A DNA stretch of 64,000 nucleotides from Brachybacterium subflavum (lineage in GTDB: Bacteria; Actinomycetota; Actinomycetes; Actinomycetales; Dermabacteraceae). Every line of letters starts with the position of its first letter. Position 1 is the first letter of the stretch. The stretch lies in NCBI RefSeq assembly GCF_009299795.1, contig NZ_VIGP01000007.1, positions 1-64,000 of the forward strand, given 5' to 3'. Below are positions 25,495 to 34,529 of the stretch, in pieces. The notes beneath the pieces were generated by a model. That model did not search any database. It was not told the origin of the DNA and was given only the letters and a program-made list of their open reading frames with translations. The translations under genes were made by a program, and so were the position numbers.

Positions 25495-25520
25495 CGCGAC
25501 CTCGTCCCTTCCAGCCCGCA

Positions 25521-25568
25521 GCACCGCAGCACCGCAGCACCGCAGCACCGCAGCACCGCAGCACCGCA
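25521..25568. repeat. Octamer tandem repeat (GCACCGCA)6 in the tdh-kbl spacer
   Basis: Six perfect, contiguous copies of the 8-mer GCACCGCA, preceded by a degenerate copy, lie in the 106-base spacer of an operon. The kbl Shine-Dalgarno AGGAGG (25587-25592) follows. Copy-number change would alter leader length without changing either protein. Confidence 0.9.
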
Positions 25569-25600
25569 CCGATCATCGCCCGCCTGAGGAGGCACCCCTG

Positions 25601-26818
25601 ATGTACGTCGACGTGAAGGATCAGCTCGCCGCCGAGCTCGAGGAGATCCGCGAGGCGGGCACCTTCAAGAACGAGCGCACGATCTCGACCCCGCAGTCGG
25701 CCCACATCGAGGCCGCCGCCTTCGGCGACGCCCCGGCGGAGGTCCTGAACTTCTGCGCCAACAACTACCTGGGCCTGGCCGACGACCCTCGGCTCATCGA
25801 CGCCGCGAAGAGGGCGCTGGACGAGCGCGGCTTCGGCATGGCCTCGGTGCGCTTCATCTGCGGCACCGGCGACCTGCACCTCGAGCTCGAGCAGAAGGTC
25901 AGCGCGTTCCTGGGCACCGAGGCGACCATCCTGTTCTCCTCGTGCTTCGACGCCAACGGCGGCGTCTTCGAGTCGCTGTTCGGCGCGGGCGACGCGATCA
26001 TCTCCGACGCGCTGAACCATGCCTCCCTCATCGACGGCATCCGGCTGTCCAAGGCCTCCCGCTACCGCTACCGCAACGCCGACATGGACGATCTGCGCGC
26101 CCAGCTCGAGGCCACCCGCACGCAGAACGACGGCGCGCCCGCTCGTCGCACGATCATCGTCACCGACGGCGTGTTCTCGATGGACGGCTACCTCGCACCG
26201 CTCGATCGCATCTGCGACCTGGCCGACGAGTACGGCGCTCTCGTCCTGGTCGACGACTCCCACGCCGTCGGCTTCATGGGCGCCACGGGCGCCGGCACCC
26301 CCGAGCACTTCGGGGTCGCGGATCGCGTCGACATCTACACGGGCACCTTCGGCAAGGCGCTCGGCGGTGCGAGCGGCGGCTACGTCTCCGGCCGCGCCGA
26401 GATCGTGGACCTGCTGCGCCAGCGGGCCCGTCCCTACCTGTTCTCCAACTCGCTCGCGCCCGCGATCGTCGCCGCGACCCTCACCGCCCTGGACCTCGTC
26501 GAGGGCAGCGCGGACCTGCGCGAGAAGCTGTTCGCCAATGCCGCGCTGTTCCGCCGCCGCATGGTCGAGGAGGGCTTCGAGCTGCTGGACGGGGAGCACG
26601 CGATCGTCCCCGTGATGTTCGGCGATGCGCGGCGCGCGGCGAAGATCGCCGACGCCATGCTCGCGCAGGGCGTCTACGTCACGGCCTTCTCCTACCCCGT
26701 GGTGCCCAAGGACCGTGCGCGCATCCGCGTGCAGCTCTCCGCGGCGCACTCCCCCGAGGACATCGAGACCTGCGTCCAGGCCTTCGTCACCGCACGCGGC
26801 GCGACCGAGGTCTGCTGA
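25601..26818 (+). CDS. kbl: Glycine C-acetyltransferase (2-amino-3-ketobutyrate CoA ligase)
   Basis: A 405-residue PLP enzyme of the alpha-oxoamine synthase family. The PLP lysine is K252 in [14 protein letters not shown]; the cofactor Asp is in [13 protein letters not shown] near 217-226; [11 protein letters not shown] is at 50-60. It converts 2-amino-3-ketobutyrate plus CoA to glycine and acetyl-CoA, completing threonine breakdown with Tdh. Length is close to the E. coli enzyme (398). AGGAGG 8 bases upstream fixes the start. Confidence 0.95.
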   Translation: MYVDVKDQLAAELEEIREAGTFKNERTISTPQSAHIEAAAFGDAPAEVLNFCANNYLGLADDPRLIDAAKRALDERGFGMASVRFICGTGDLHLELEQKVSAFLGTEATILFSSCFDANGGVFESLFGAGDAIISDALNHASLIDGIRLSKASRYRYRNADMDDLRAQLEATRTQNDGAPARRTIIVTDGVFSMDGYLAPLDRICDLADEYGALVLVDDSHAVGFMGATGAGTPEHFGVADRVDIYTGTFGKALGGASGGYVSGRAEIVDLLRQRARPYLFSNSLAPAIVAATLTALDLVEGSADLREKLFANAALFRRRMVEEGFELLDGEHAIVPVMFGDARRAAKIADAMLAQGVYVTAFSYPVVPKDRARIRVQLSAAHSPEDIETCVQAFVTARGATEVC

Positions 26819-26823
26819 ACCCG

Positions 26824-27336
26824 GTGGAGCGACGGGAGGACCGGCCGCCGGATGGCATCACCACGATCGCGCGCGGCGGCGCCGGGCCTCGCAGCGTCGG
26901 CGCCCTGCTGCTGGTCATCATGCTGGGCTGCGCCCTGCTGGTGCTGTGGCCCGTGCGCTCGGCGACCGTCGGCGACGCCCTCGTCGCCGCGGCCTGCGCC
27001 GTGGGCGGGATCCTCCTCGCCGGCATGCTCTGGAGGCTCCGCCTCCGGGCGACGGTCGACGACGACGGACTGCACCTGCAGGGCGGGATCCTCTTCGGGC
27101 ATGCGCGGCGGATCCCCCGCTCCGAGATCCGCGCCGCCCGCTCCGGATACCACCTCGCGGGAATGGGGTTCGGATGGGGCCGACGGCACGAGGGACCTCG
27201 GGACATCGCGCTGCGGGCCGGTGGTCCCGAGGCGACGGTCCTGCTGGGGGACGGCCGGCGCGTCGCGTTCTCGACCCCTGAGCCCGAGGCGCTGGTGCGG
27301 GCGCTCAGGGCACCGTCCGACGACGTCGAGCGCTGA
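26824..27336 (+). CDS. Small membrane protein, PH-like
   Basis: A 170-residue protein that I cannot name. Two membrane helices lie at about 28-44 and 51-67 (LLLVIMLGCALLVLW and ALVAAACAVGGILLAGML). The rest is a soluble beta-rich segment reminiscent of the PH-like domains found in actinobacterial membrane proteins (DDDGLHLQGGILFGHARRIP, then a pattern of alternating strands). The GTG start is 5 bases after the kbl stop, so it is probably in the tdh-kbl operon, though a link to threonine metabolism is not implied by the sequence. Confidence 0.65.
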   Translation: MERREDRPPDGITTIARGGAGPRSVGALLLVIMLGCALLVLWPVRSATVGDALVAAACAVGGILLAGMLWRLRLRATVDDDGLHLQGGILFGHARRIPRSEIRAARSGYHLAGMGFGWGRRHEGPRDIALRAGGPEATVLLGDGRRVAFSTPEPEALVRALRAPSDDVER

Positions 27337-27357
27337 CCTCCGGAGCCCGGCGCGCGC

Positions 27358-28365
27358 TCACCCCTCGCTTCTGCGAGTCCGGGAGCACTCGGACATCCCC
27401 GCGAGCATCCGCCGGGCGCTGTGCTCGAGGGCGGCGTGAGTGGTCTCCTCCGCATGCGCCGGGTGGGAGAGGATCGCCGAGGCGAATCGTGCGGCCCACG
27501 CCCGGGCGCGGAGCACGAGCGCGTCGCGGGCGTGCCCATCCGCCTCGCGCGCCCAAGCCGCACGGCGCAGATAGGCGCCGACGGCGCCGCCCGTGGGATC
27601 GAGGTGGAAGATCGCCCCGAGATCGCTCGCTGGATCGCCCGCGCAGGTGTCGCCCCAGTCGATGAGACCGAGCCGGGTCGGCCCGTCGCGCGAGGGTCCC
27701 TCCGCGGGCACCACCAGGTTCCCCGGATGCGGATCGCCGTGCAGCAGCAGGTCCGGGCCGTCCCAGACGTCCGCCTCCAGGCCCTGCTCCCACGCGACGC
27801 GCACCCTCTCCCCCGTCGGCCGGTCCAGGAGCGACCTCTCCTCGGCGACGGCCGCGCTGCGCCGCTCGAGGGGCACGCCGCGCACGTGCCCGCGGGGATG
27901 CGTCGCCGGTGCCGGCCGATGCAGCGCGGCGAGGGCGATCGCCAGGAGCTCGGCGAGCCGTGGTGCGGCCTCCGGGACGCTCCTCACGAGCTCCGCGACG
28001 ACATCTCCCTCGATCCACGTGAGCAGCGCTGCGGGCCCGCCCGGTGCATCGGCCGGGACCTGCCCCAGTAGACGAGGGCGGGTGAACGGCAGAGTCTCCG
28101 GCAGCGCGTCCGCATCACCGAGCAGGGTGATCTCGTGCTCGAGGATCTCGCGCGCGATCTCCCGCTCCGGGACCCGCAGCACCACGCGCGTGCCGTCCTC
28201 GAGGGCTCCGACGTGCCACTGGCTGTTGTCCCATCCCCGGCCGAGCACGGTCGGACGTGCGGCGCGGGCGACCAGGTCGCGCGAAGTGCCCTCCTCGTAC
28301 CGGATCCGGTCGAGGAGGGCGCTCACGTGCGCGGGGCCCGTCGGCCCGCTGCGGGGTGCTGCCAT
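27358..28365 (-). CDS. Aminoglycoside phosphotransferase-fold kinase
   Basis: A 335-residue APH/choline-kinase-fold protein. The catalytic loop is HGDPHPGN at 209-216 with D211, and the metal-binding Asp is D236 in LIDWGDT. The family phosphorylates antibiotics, choline, homoserine, sugars or other small alcohols; nothing in the context points to one of these. The N-terminus holds a SGPTGPA stretch encoded by one of the dispersed 14-base motifs. A GTG at codon 14 is an alternative start, but TACCCT ends 6 bases before the ATG at 28365 and favours a leaderless transcript from there. Confidence 0.82.
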   Translation of the reverse strand: MAAPRSGPTGPAHVSALLDRIRYEEGTSRDLVARAARPTVLGRGWDNSQWHVGALEDGTRVVLRVPEREIAREILEHEITLLGDADALPETLPFTRPRLLGQVPADAPGGPAALLTWIEGDVVAELVRSVPEAAPRLAELLAIALAALHRPAPATHPRGHVRGVPLERRSAAVAEERSLLDRPTGERVRVAWEQGLEADVWDGPDLLLHGDPHPGNLVVPAEGPSRDGPTRLGLIDWGDTCAGDPASDLGAIFHLDPTGGAVGAYLRRAAWAREADGHARDALVLRARAWAARFASAILSHPAHAEETTHAALEHSARRMLAGMSECSRTRRSEG

Positions 28366-28371
28366 CGGCCC

Positions 28372-28377
28372 AGGGTA
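28372..28377 (-). promoter_or_regulatory. Predicted -10 element, leaderless APH-fold kinase promoter
   Basis: TACCCT on the minus strand, 6 bases before the ATG at 28365. Confidence 0.45.
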
Positions 28378-28408
28378 GATCGGAGCCCGAGGCTCGGGTC
28401 GGAGCGGG

Positions 28409-29827
28409 TCAGCCGCCGAGCGGCTGCTCGCTCGCCCCGGGCTCCCCGCCCGCGGCGCCCTTCGCGGCCAGCGCCTCCGCCTCGCGCCGCTCTCGCTCGG
28501 CCTGACGGGCGGCGTCGCGCGGGTAGCAGAAGTAGAACCCGCACCAGACCACGGCGTTGATCAGGTACGGGACCACGCAGAACCAGAGGAACGTGACCTG
28601 GAGGTCGCCGAAGACGTCGGCGATGATGCCGATGTTGATCGAGAGGATCGCGGTGATCCCGCCCTGGACGAACGAGAACAGGAAGGCGAAGGCCGAGGCG
28701 CCGAGCTTCTTGGGGACCACGGTCGAGACGATCGGCAGCACGCAGCCGGAGAACCCGATCGAGAACACGAGCCCCATCACGAAGGTCGCCGCGTAGATGT
28801 ACACCCGGCTGGTCGAGTCGATCTGCGTGGCGAGGAAGATCGTGGCGGCGAAGCACACCAGGTAGACCTGCATCAGCATGATCCGGCCCTTGTAGCCGAA
28901 GCGCGCGGTCACCAGGTCGCCGAGGAATCCGCCCAGGAAGGCGGAGAACATCGAGCCCAGCGAGAACACGGCCATCACCAGCGCCGCCTCGGGCACGCCC
29001 ATGCCGCGCACGTCGACGAGGAACTGGGTGTAGAAGCTCAGCAGGATCAGCGACGTGATGAACGGCAGCATGACGACGATCATCCAGATGGTGGGGATCC
29101 TGAACAGCTGCCCCACGTCGCGCAGGCGGAAGGTCCCGGACTCCGGATCGTCGGTGACGCTCACGGACTTCACGGCCGGCTTCGGCACCCACAGCAGGAT
29201 CAGCAGGCCCGAGACGATCGAGATGGCGCCCATCGTCCACAGGGCGTAGCGCCAGCCCTCGGGATTCGAGCCGAACAGGCCGATCGCAGGGCCGATGAGG
29301 ATGCCGACGCCGCCGCCGATGCCGCGGACCATGCCGTAGGCCTTGCCCCGCTCGGACTGCTTGAACAGGTCCGGCAGCATGCCGTTGAGAACGGGCTCGG
29401 AGGCGACGGTGCCCACGGCGGAGATGGCGAAGAGCACCACGAGCGCGGTGTAGCTGGTGGCGAAGCCGCTCGCGACGGTCCACAGGCCCCACACGCCGGT
29501 GACGAGCACGAGCACCCGCTTGCGGCCGAAGCGGTCGGCCGCCATCGCCCAGGTGGGCCCGAAGATCATGCGGGCGAACATCGGGATCGCGCTGAAGATC
29601 CCCAGCTGCGTGTAGCCGAGGCCGAAGGCGGCGGCGATCAGCGGGAAGAAGGTCTTGGTCAGGCCGGACTCGGAGTTGTCGACCGCCTGGGAGAACCCGA
29701 GGGCGGCGACGGCGCGGGCGCGCTTCGGGGGCTTCGGCGCCTCGGAGCTGGGCGGGGCGAGGGTGGGCAGGCCGGAGCCGTAGTAGGCGTACCCCGCGTG
29801 CTTCGTGGTGTCGTTGACGTGAGACAT
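28409..29827 (-). CDS. MFS transporter
   Basis: A 472-residue major facilitator superfamily permease with about 12 hydrophobic segments. The loop-2 motif WAMAADRFGRKRVLVL lies near residue 100 and a matching FGYKGRIMLM between helices 8 and 9. It resembles the anion/sugar-phosphate (UhpT/ExuT-like) branch, but the substrate is not clear. Both ends are soluble: a polar N-terminus and a Glu/Ala-rich tail. AAGGGG 6-7 bases before the ATG at 29827 sets the start. It stands alone between the kinase and SulP genes. Confidence 0.85.
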   Translation of the reverse strand: MSHVNDTTKHAGYAYYGSGLPTLAPPSSEAPKPPKRARAVAALGFSQAVDNSESGLTKTFFPLIAAAFGLGYTQLGIFSAIPMFARMIFGPTWAMAADRFGRKRVLVLVTGVWGLWTVASGFATSYTALVVLFAISAVGTVASEPVLNGMLPDLFKQSERGKAYGMVRGIGGGVGILIGPAIGLFGSNPEGWRYALWTMGAISIVSGLLILLWVPKPAVKSVSVTDDPESGTFRLRDVGQLFRIPTIWMIVVMLPFITSLILLSFYTQFLVDVRGMGVPEAALVMAVFSLGSMFSAFLGGFLGDLVTARFGYKGRIMLMQVYLVCFAATIFLATQIDSTSRVYIYAATFVMGLVFSIGFSGCVLPIVSTVVPKKLGASAFAFLFSFVQGGITAILSINIGIIADVFGDLQVTFLWFCVVPYLINAVVWCGFYFCYPRDAARQAERERREAEALAAKGAAGGEPGASEQPLGG

Positions 29828-30114
29828 CGGTGTCCCCTTCGGAAGGGCCGCGACGGTGCGGCTCGGACTCGAGACAGCCTGTCGCTGTCGGAGGAGGTCG
29901 GTCCGGCCCTGTGCCGCCGTGGTGGCTGCGGGGCCGGTGCTGAGCGCTGAATCTCCCCCGGCCGACGATGCGGGCGTCACCGATTGCACGATGTTGCCGA
30001 CGAGGGGGAACGACATCCCTGGTCACATGCCGCTGTTGCCGCGCGTTGTCGTGGACACGAGGTCAGCGGGAGAACGCCGATCCGCCGCGCGTCGGCCCTC
30101 GGCCGCGACGTCGT

Positions 30115-31590
30115 TCAGCCGAGCCGCCCGCCGAGGCGCTGCACGTAGTGGTCGGAGATCCGGTCGAGCCCGCTGAACTCGACGGTGCGTCCGGCGCGGT
30201 GGTACTGCTCGCGCACGCCGTCGAGCGCCGCGACGCTCGAGGCGTCCCACACCGTCGCGCCGCTCAGGTCGACCGTCACGTGCGAGGGGTCCGAGTCGTA
30301 GTCGAACTGCTCGACGAGGTCATTGCTCGAGGCGAAGAACAGCTGGCCGCGCACGCGGTAGCGCCCCGGGTCGACGGGATCGCGGACCACCTCGGTCATG
30401 TGGGCGACGCGCCGCGCGAAGGCCACGGCGGCCGTGATCACCCCCAGGATGACGCCGACGGCGAGGTTGTCCGTCAGCACCGTGCCGAGCACGGTCACCA
30501 GCAGCACCAGGGTCTCGCTGCGGGGCATGAGCGGCAGGGTGCGCAGCGAGTGCCAGTCGAAGGTGGTGGCGGCGACCACGAGCATCACCGCGACCAGGGC
30601 GGCCATGGGGATGCGGCCGACGGTGTCGCCGAGGGCCACGGACAGGGTGATGAGGAAGGCGCCGGCGAGGAACGAGGAGAGTCGGGTGCGGGCGCCCGCC
30701 TGCTTCACGTTGACGATGGTCTGGCCGATCATGGCGCAGCCGCCCATCCCGCCGAACACCCCGGTGATCACGTTCGCCGCGCCCTGGCCCAGGGCCTCGC
30801 GCGTCCGGGAGGTGCGGGTCCGGGTGATGTCGTCCACGAGGTTCGCCGTCAGCAGCGATTCCATGAGGCCGACGAGCGCCATCGCGACTGCGTACGGCGC
30901 GATGATCTCCAGGGTGTGCAGGGTCAGCGGCACGTGCGGGATCCCGGGCACGGGCAGGCTGTGGGGCAGGGCTCCCTGGTCGCCGACCGTCGGGACGTCG
31001 GCCCCGAGGCTGACCACCGCGAGCGTGATCAGCAGGATCGTCACGAGCGGGGCCGGGATGCGGCGGGTCAGCCGCGGGAAGAGGACGATGACGGCGACAC
31101 CGGCGGCGACCAGCGGGTAGACCAGCCAGGGCACGCCGATCAGCTGCGGGAGCTGGGCGGAGAAGATGAGGATCGCGAGGGCGTCGACGAATCCGACCAT
31201 CACCGATCGGGGGATGAACCGCATCAGCCTGGCCACGCCGAGGCCGCCCAGCAGCATCTGCAGCATCCCGCCCAGGATCACGGTCGCGATGAGGAAGTCC
31301 ACGCCGTGGTCGCGGGCCACGGGGAAGATCACCAGTGCGATCGAGCCCGCGGCCCCGGAGACCATGGCGGGCCTCCCTCCGAGCACCGCGGTCGCGCAGG
31401 CCATCGTGAACGCCGCGTACAGCCCCATCCGCGGGTCGAGCCCGGCGACGATGGCGAAGCTCAGCGACTCGGGGATCAGCGCGAACGCGGTGACCAGCCC
31501 GCCGAGCACCTCGACCGAGAGCAGACGGGGATCGCGCAGGGCGCTCAGCACGGAGGGGGCGCGGTGGTCCGCCTGAGGGGTCGTGGGCAT
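30115..31590 (-). CDS. SulP family anion transporter with STAS domain
   Basis: A 491-residue SulP permease. The N-terminal part has the family motif TAFALIPESLSFAIVAGLDPRMGLYAAF near 35-62 (conserved Pro-Glu in the second helix) and about 10-12 membrane segments; residues from about 390 form a STAS domain with HVTVDLSGATVWDASSVAAL. SulP proteins carry sulfate, bicarbonate or dicarboxylates. No carbonic anhydrase or sulfur gene is next to it. GATACT ends 7 bases before the ATG, so the mRNA may be leaderless. Confidence 0.9.
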   Translation of the reverse strand: MPTTPQADHRAPSVLSALRDPRLLSVEVLGGLVTAFALIPESLSFAIVAGLDPRMGLYAAFTMACATAVLGGRPAMVSGAAGSIALVIFPVARDHGVDFLIATVILGGMLQMLLGGLGVARLMRFIPRSVMVGFVDALAILIFSAQLPQLIGVPWLVYPLVAAGVAVIVLFPRLTRRIPAPLVTILLITLAVVSLGADVPTVGDQGALPHSLPVPGIPHVPLTLHTLEIIAPYAVAMALVGLMESLLTANLVDDITRTRTSRTREALGQGAANVITGVFGGMGGCAMIGQTIVNVKQAGARTRLSSFLAGAFLITLSVALGDTVGRIPMAALVAVMLVVAATTFDWHSLRTLPLMPRSETLVLLVTVLGTVLTDNLAVGVILGVITAAVAFARRVAHMTEVVRDPVDPGRYRVRGQLFFASSNDLVEQFDYDSDPSHVTVDLSGATVWDASSVAALDGVREQYHRAGRTVEFSGLDRISDHYVQRLGGRLG

Positions 31591-31597
31591 GGGCTCG

Positions 31598-31603
31598 AGT
31601 ATC
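31598..31603 (-). promoter_or_regulatory. Possible -10 element of the SulP gene
   Basis: GATACT on the minus strand, 7 bases before the ATG; one mismatch from TANNNT. Confidence 0.3.
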
Positions 31604-31799
31604 CCGCAGGCGGGGCCGAGAGCGCTCGTCGTGGTGACGCGCACCGCGGCGGGCCGACGGGCGAGCCGGAGCGGCCCGGGCCGGGCCGGACCGAGGAGCA
31701 ACGCATGGCAAGGCGTGCGTCGGTGCTGCGGGCCGCGAGTAGCGTCGCGTCCATGGTTCCCGCGCGACGTCCCGGCGCCGCCGTCACGAAGGAGTGCAC

Positions 31800-33887
31800 G
31801 TGTCCGACACACCCCGCCAGCAGATCGCCCAGGTCCCTCTCGCCTCCCGCGTGAAGCCGATCCTCGAGGTCGACGGGCTGCGCTTCCGCGATCTCGACGG
31901 CGACGGCAAGCTCGCGCCCTTCGAGGACTGGCGTCTGCCCTCCGCGGAGCGCGCGGCAGATCTGGTGGCGCGGATGAGCCCCGAGGAGAAGATCGGCCTC
32001 ATGGTCATCAGCTCCCGCTCGATGGGGATCTCCCAGCATGACCCGGAGCTGACCAGCCACGACGGCGCTCTCGACGAGCAGTACCATCCGATCAAGCTGG
32101 ACCCGCACAACTCGGCCGGGGACCCCTACGAGGGCACCACCGAGCAGATCACGCAGATGCACATGCGCCACTTCATCATGCGCGAGACGCCCACCGGATC
32201 GCGCATCGCCACCTGGATCAACGCCATGCAGGAGGTCGCCGAGACCACCCGCTTCGGCATCCCCGTGATCGTCGCCGCGAACTCGAAGAACGAGGCCGGC
32301 GGCTTCCGGATGGGCGCCACCCCCGAGGACCAGGACTTCACCCAGTGGCCGGGGACCCTGGGGCTCGGCGCGACGCGCGATGCGCAGCTCGTGCGGCGCT
32401 TCGCGGAGCTCTCGCGGCAGGAGTGGGTCGCGAGCGGCCTGCGCAAGGGCTACATGTACATGGCGGACACCGTCACCGACCCCCGCTGGTTCCGCTCCTA
32501 CGGCACTTTCGGCGAGGACCCGGCGTTCAACGCCGCGGCGATCGGCGAGCTGGTGCGCGGATTCCAGGGCGAGGACGGGCTCGGGGCCGTCGGGGTCGCC
32601 CTGACCACCAAGCACTTCCCCGGCGGCGGCGCCCGCGAGAACGGCTTCGACCCGCACTACGCGGAGGGCCGCTTCAACGTCTACCCCACCCCGGGCTCCC
32701 TCGAGGACTACCACCTGCCGCCCTTCCAGGCGGCGATCGACGCCGGCACCTCGAGCGTCATGCCGTACTACGCGATCCCCTCGAAGGAGAAGTCCGCGAC
32801 CCCGCAGGGCCGCCTCAGGGAGTTCGAGCAGGTCGGCTTCGCCTTCAACACCGAGGTGCTCTCCCTGCTGCGGTCGATGGGCCACACCGGCTACATCAAC
32901 TCCGACTCCGGGATCCTCAACAAGATGGCCTGGGGCGTCCAGGAGCTGTCCGTGCCCGAGCGGGCGGGCGCCGCGATCTCGGCGGGCACCGACATGATCG
33001 CCGACACCAACGACGTCGGCTCGATCCGCGAGGCCTTCGTCAAGGGGCTCTTCCCCGCCGAGCGGCTCGACGAGGCGGCGCGGCTGCTGCTCGTGGAGCT
33101 GTTCGCTCTGGGACTGTTCGAGAACCCGTACGTCGACCCCGAGCGGGCCGACGAGGTCGTCGCGAACGCGGAGTTCCAGCAGGCAGCCCTCGAGGCGCAC
33201 CGGCGATCGGTCGTGCTCGTGAAGAACCCCTCCCGCAGCGACTCCGCGGAGGGAGCCGGCACCGAGGGCGGCCGCCGCGTGCTGCCGCTCACCGAGCAGG
33301 GCCTCTCCGGTCGGCGCGTGTACGTGGAGATGTTCGAGGACGGCATCACCGTGAAGCGCCTGGACGCGCTGCGCGCGCGCATCGCGGGCGCGCACCCCGG
33401 GGTCTCGTTCACGACCGACTTCCATGAGGCGGACGTCGCGATCGTCCTGGCCCGCCCGTTCACGGGCGACTACTTCCGCTCGACCGGGCTGCTGGACCTC
33501 ACGATCGACGAGCACTCCGGCGTGGACCTCGCCAAGACCCGCGAGATCCGCGGCAGCGTGGACACCCTGGTGGTGGGGCTGAACGCGGTGATGGCCTGGC
33601 TGCCCGGGACCCTCGAGCCCCTCGCGGACGCCTTCGTGTGCGGCTTCGACACCCGGCCCGAGACGCTCGTCGACGCGATCCTCGGCAAGTTCTCCCCCAC
33701 CGGCCGCCTGCCGCTGACCTTCCCGATCTCGCAGGAGGCCATCGCCGTGGACGAGAACGGCATCTGCGCCTCGCCCAACGACGTCCCGGGCTTCGCCAAG
33801 GAGCAGCACATGGACGGCCGCCCCTACGTGTACGTCGACTCCGAGGGCGGCCGCTGGGTGAGCGGCTTCGGCCTCGAGTACGCCTGA
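31800..33887 (+). CDS. Glycoside hydrolase family 3 (beta-glucosidase-like)
   Basis: A 695-residue GH3 enzyme. The N-terminal DLDGDGKLAPFEDWRLP (31-47) is the EF-hand-like segment common in this GH3 group. The active-site barrel has TKHFPGGGARENG at 270-282 and the likely nucleophile D369 in YINSDSGILNK. The C-terminal alpha/beta domain with RSVVLVKN follows. No signal peptide is seen, so it acts inside the cell, probably on short beta-linked sugars. AAGGAG ends 5 bases before the GTG at 31800; an in-frame GTG at 31794 would overlap that site. A strong terminator follows. Confidence 0.9.
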   Translation: MSDTPRQQIAQVPLASRVKPILEVDGLRFRDLDGDGKLAPFEDWRLPSAERAADLVARMSPEEKIGLMVISSRSMGISQHDPELTSHDGALDEQYHPIKLDPHNSAGDPYEGTTEQITQMHMRHFIMRETPTGSRIATWINAMQEVAETTRFGIPVIVAANSKNEAGGFRMGATPEDQDFTQWPGTLGLGATRDAQLVRRFAELSRQEWVASGLRKGYMYMADTVTDPRWFRSYGTFGEDPAFNAAAIGELVRGFQGEDGLGAVGVALTTKHFPGGGARENGFDPHYAEGRFNVYPTPGSLEDYHLPPFQAAIDAGTSSVMPYYAIPSKEKSATPQGRLREFEQVGFAFNTEVLSLLRSMGHTGYINSDSGILNKMAWGVQELSVPERAGAAISAGTDMIADTNDVGSIREAFVKGLFPAERLDEAARLLLVELFALGLFENPYVDPERADEVVANAEFQQAALEAHRRSVVLVKNPSRSDSAEGAGTEGGRRVLPLTEQGLSGRRVYVEMFEDGITVKRLDALRARIAGAHPGVSFTTDFHEADVAIVLARPFTGDYFRSTGLLDLTIDEHSGVDLAKTREIRGSVDTLVVGLNAVMAWLPGTLEPLADAFVCGFDTRPETLVDAILGKFSPTGRLPLTFPISQEAIAVDENGICASPNDVPGFAKEQHMDGRPYVYVDSEGGRWVSGFGLEYA

Positions 33888-33922
33888 GCACCCGGGACCC
33901 GGGCCCGGGGCTCGGGCACGAG

Positions 33923-33968
33923 AGAAGGCCCCCTCTCCTGCACGTGAATGCAGGTGAGGGGGCCTTCT
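33923..33968. terminator. Bidirectional terminator between GH3 gene and tmRNA
   Basis: Long, nearly perfect inverted repeat: AGAAGGCCCCCTC (33923-33935) with TGCA-type inner pairs and the return arm GAGGGGGCCTTCT ending at 33968. It follows the GH3 stop on the plus strand and the tmRNA 3' end on the minus strand, so it can serve both. Confidence 0.85.
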
Positions 33969-33973
33969 GCGGG

Positions 33974-34341
33974 TGGAGACGGCGGGAATCGAACCCGCGT
34001 CCGATAGTGCTGAGCGAGGGCTTCTCCGGGCGCAGTCCGTGTTGGCGTTTTCTCAGTCCCGACGATCCCACGGACACGTCGTCGACGGACTCAGTCACTC
34101 TGAGGTGTTCACCCGACCTCGATGACGAAGGCCGGAAGCAGTGGCTCCTTCGATGATGGAACGATCCGGGTCAGGAGCACCCCCGGGGTTCCAGACTGCT
34201 CAGGCTGATCAGGCAGCGAGAGCGAAGTCAGTGCGCTTGGGTTCGGCACTTATTGGTTTCCCAGGAGCGTTGACGAGATGACCTGGGATCCTCGGCCCGC
34301 TTCCCCTCACTGGACAACTACCGTCGAAACCGATCGTCCCC
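33974..34341 (-). ncRNA. ssrA: Transfer-messenger RNA (tmRNA)
   Basis: The tRNA-like ends are clear. The 5' strand GGGGACG (from 34341) pairs with CGTCTCC at the 3' end, and the T-arm GCGGGTTCGATTCCCGC is next to it. The resume frame encodes AEPKRTDFALAA and then a stop, the standard FALAA-type degradation tag. After the discriminator A the genome reads CCC, not CCA, so the last base must be added or repaired. The mature RNA is about 370 bases. Its partner gene smpB is 0.8 kb away. tmRNA rescues stalled ribosomes and marks the incomplete protein for proteolysis. Confidence 0.97.
34209..34247 (-). CDS. tmRNA-encoded proteolysis tag AEPKRTDFALAA
   Basis: A 12-codon reading frame inside ssrA with resume codon GCC and stop TGA. 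The FALAA end is recognised by Clp proteases. Confidence 0.93.
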   Translation of the reverse strand, partial: AEPKRTDFALAA

Positions 34342-34408
34342 GAGTGTGGGTCGCGTGAAGACGGCGACCTGGGTCGCCGAGCACTTTGCCGCTGTTCACG
34401 TATCAATC

Positions 34409-34433
34409 CACAGGCGCGGCGTGCCGCGCTGTG
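34409..34433. other. Hairpin upstream of the tmRNA gene
   Basis: GCGCGGC-GT-GCCGCGC with flanking CACA/TGTG partners, about 70 bases upstream of the mature tmRNA 5' end. It may be a terminator, an operator or part of the precursor leader. Confidence 0.4.
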
Positions 34434-34517
34434 TCTCCAGTGTAGCCAGGTGTCCGCGAGGTGGCCAGCGCTTATCGCTCAGCCCACGGTGAACGCCGCC
34501 GCGCGCTCCCCCGGTCG

Positions 34518-34523
34518 TACGGT
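34518..34523 (+). promoter_or_regulatory. Predicted -10 element, leaderless promoter of helical-repeat gene
   Basis: TACGGT, 6 bases before the GTG at 34530; it decides between two possible GTG starts. Confidence 0.4.
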
Positions 34524-34529
34524 GAGACG

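Noticed and set aside
25521-25568. CRISPR array
   Set aside because: The unit is 8 bases, contiguous and without spacers, and there are no cas genes in the window.
33974-34010. A tRNA gene, from the T-arm-like sequence
   Set aside because: The arm belongs to the tRNA-like end of tmRNA; acceptor pairing is with GGGGACG 360 bases away.
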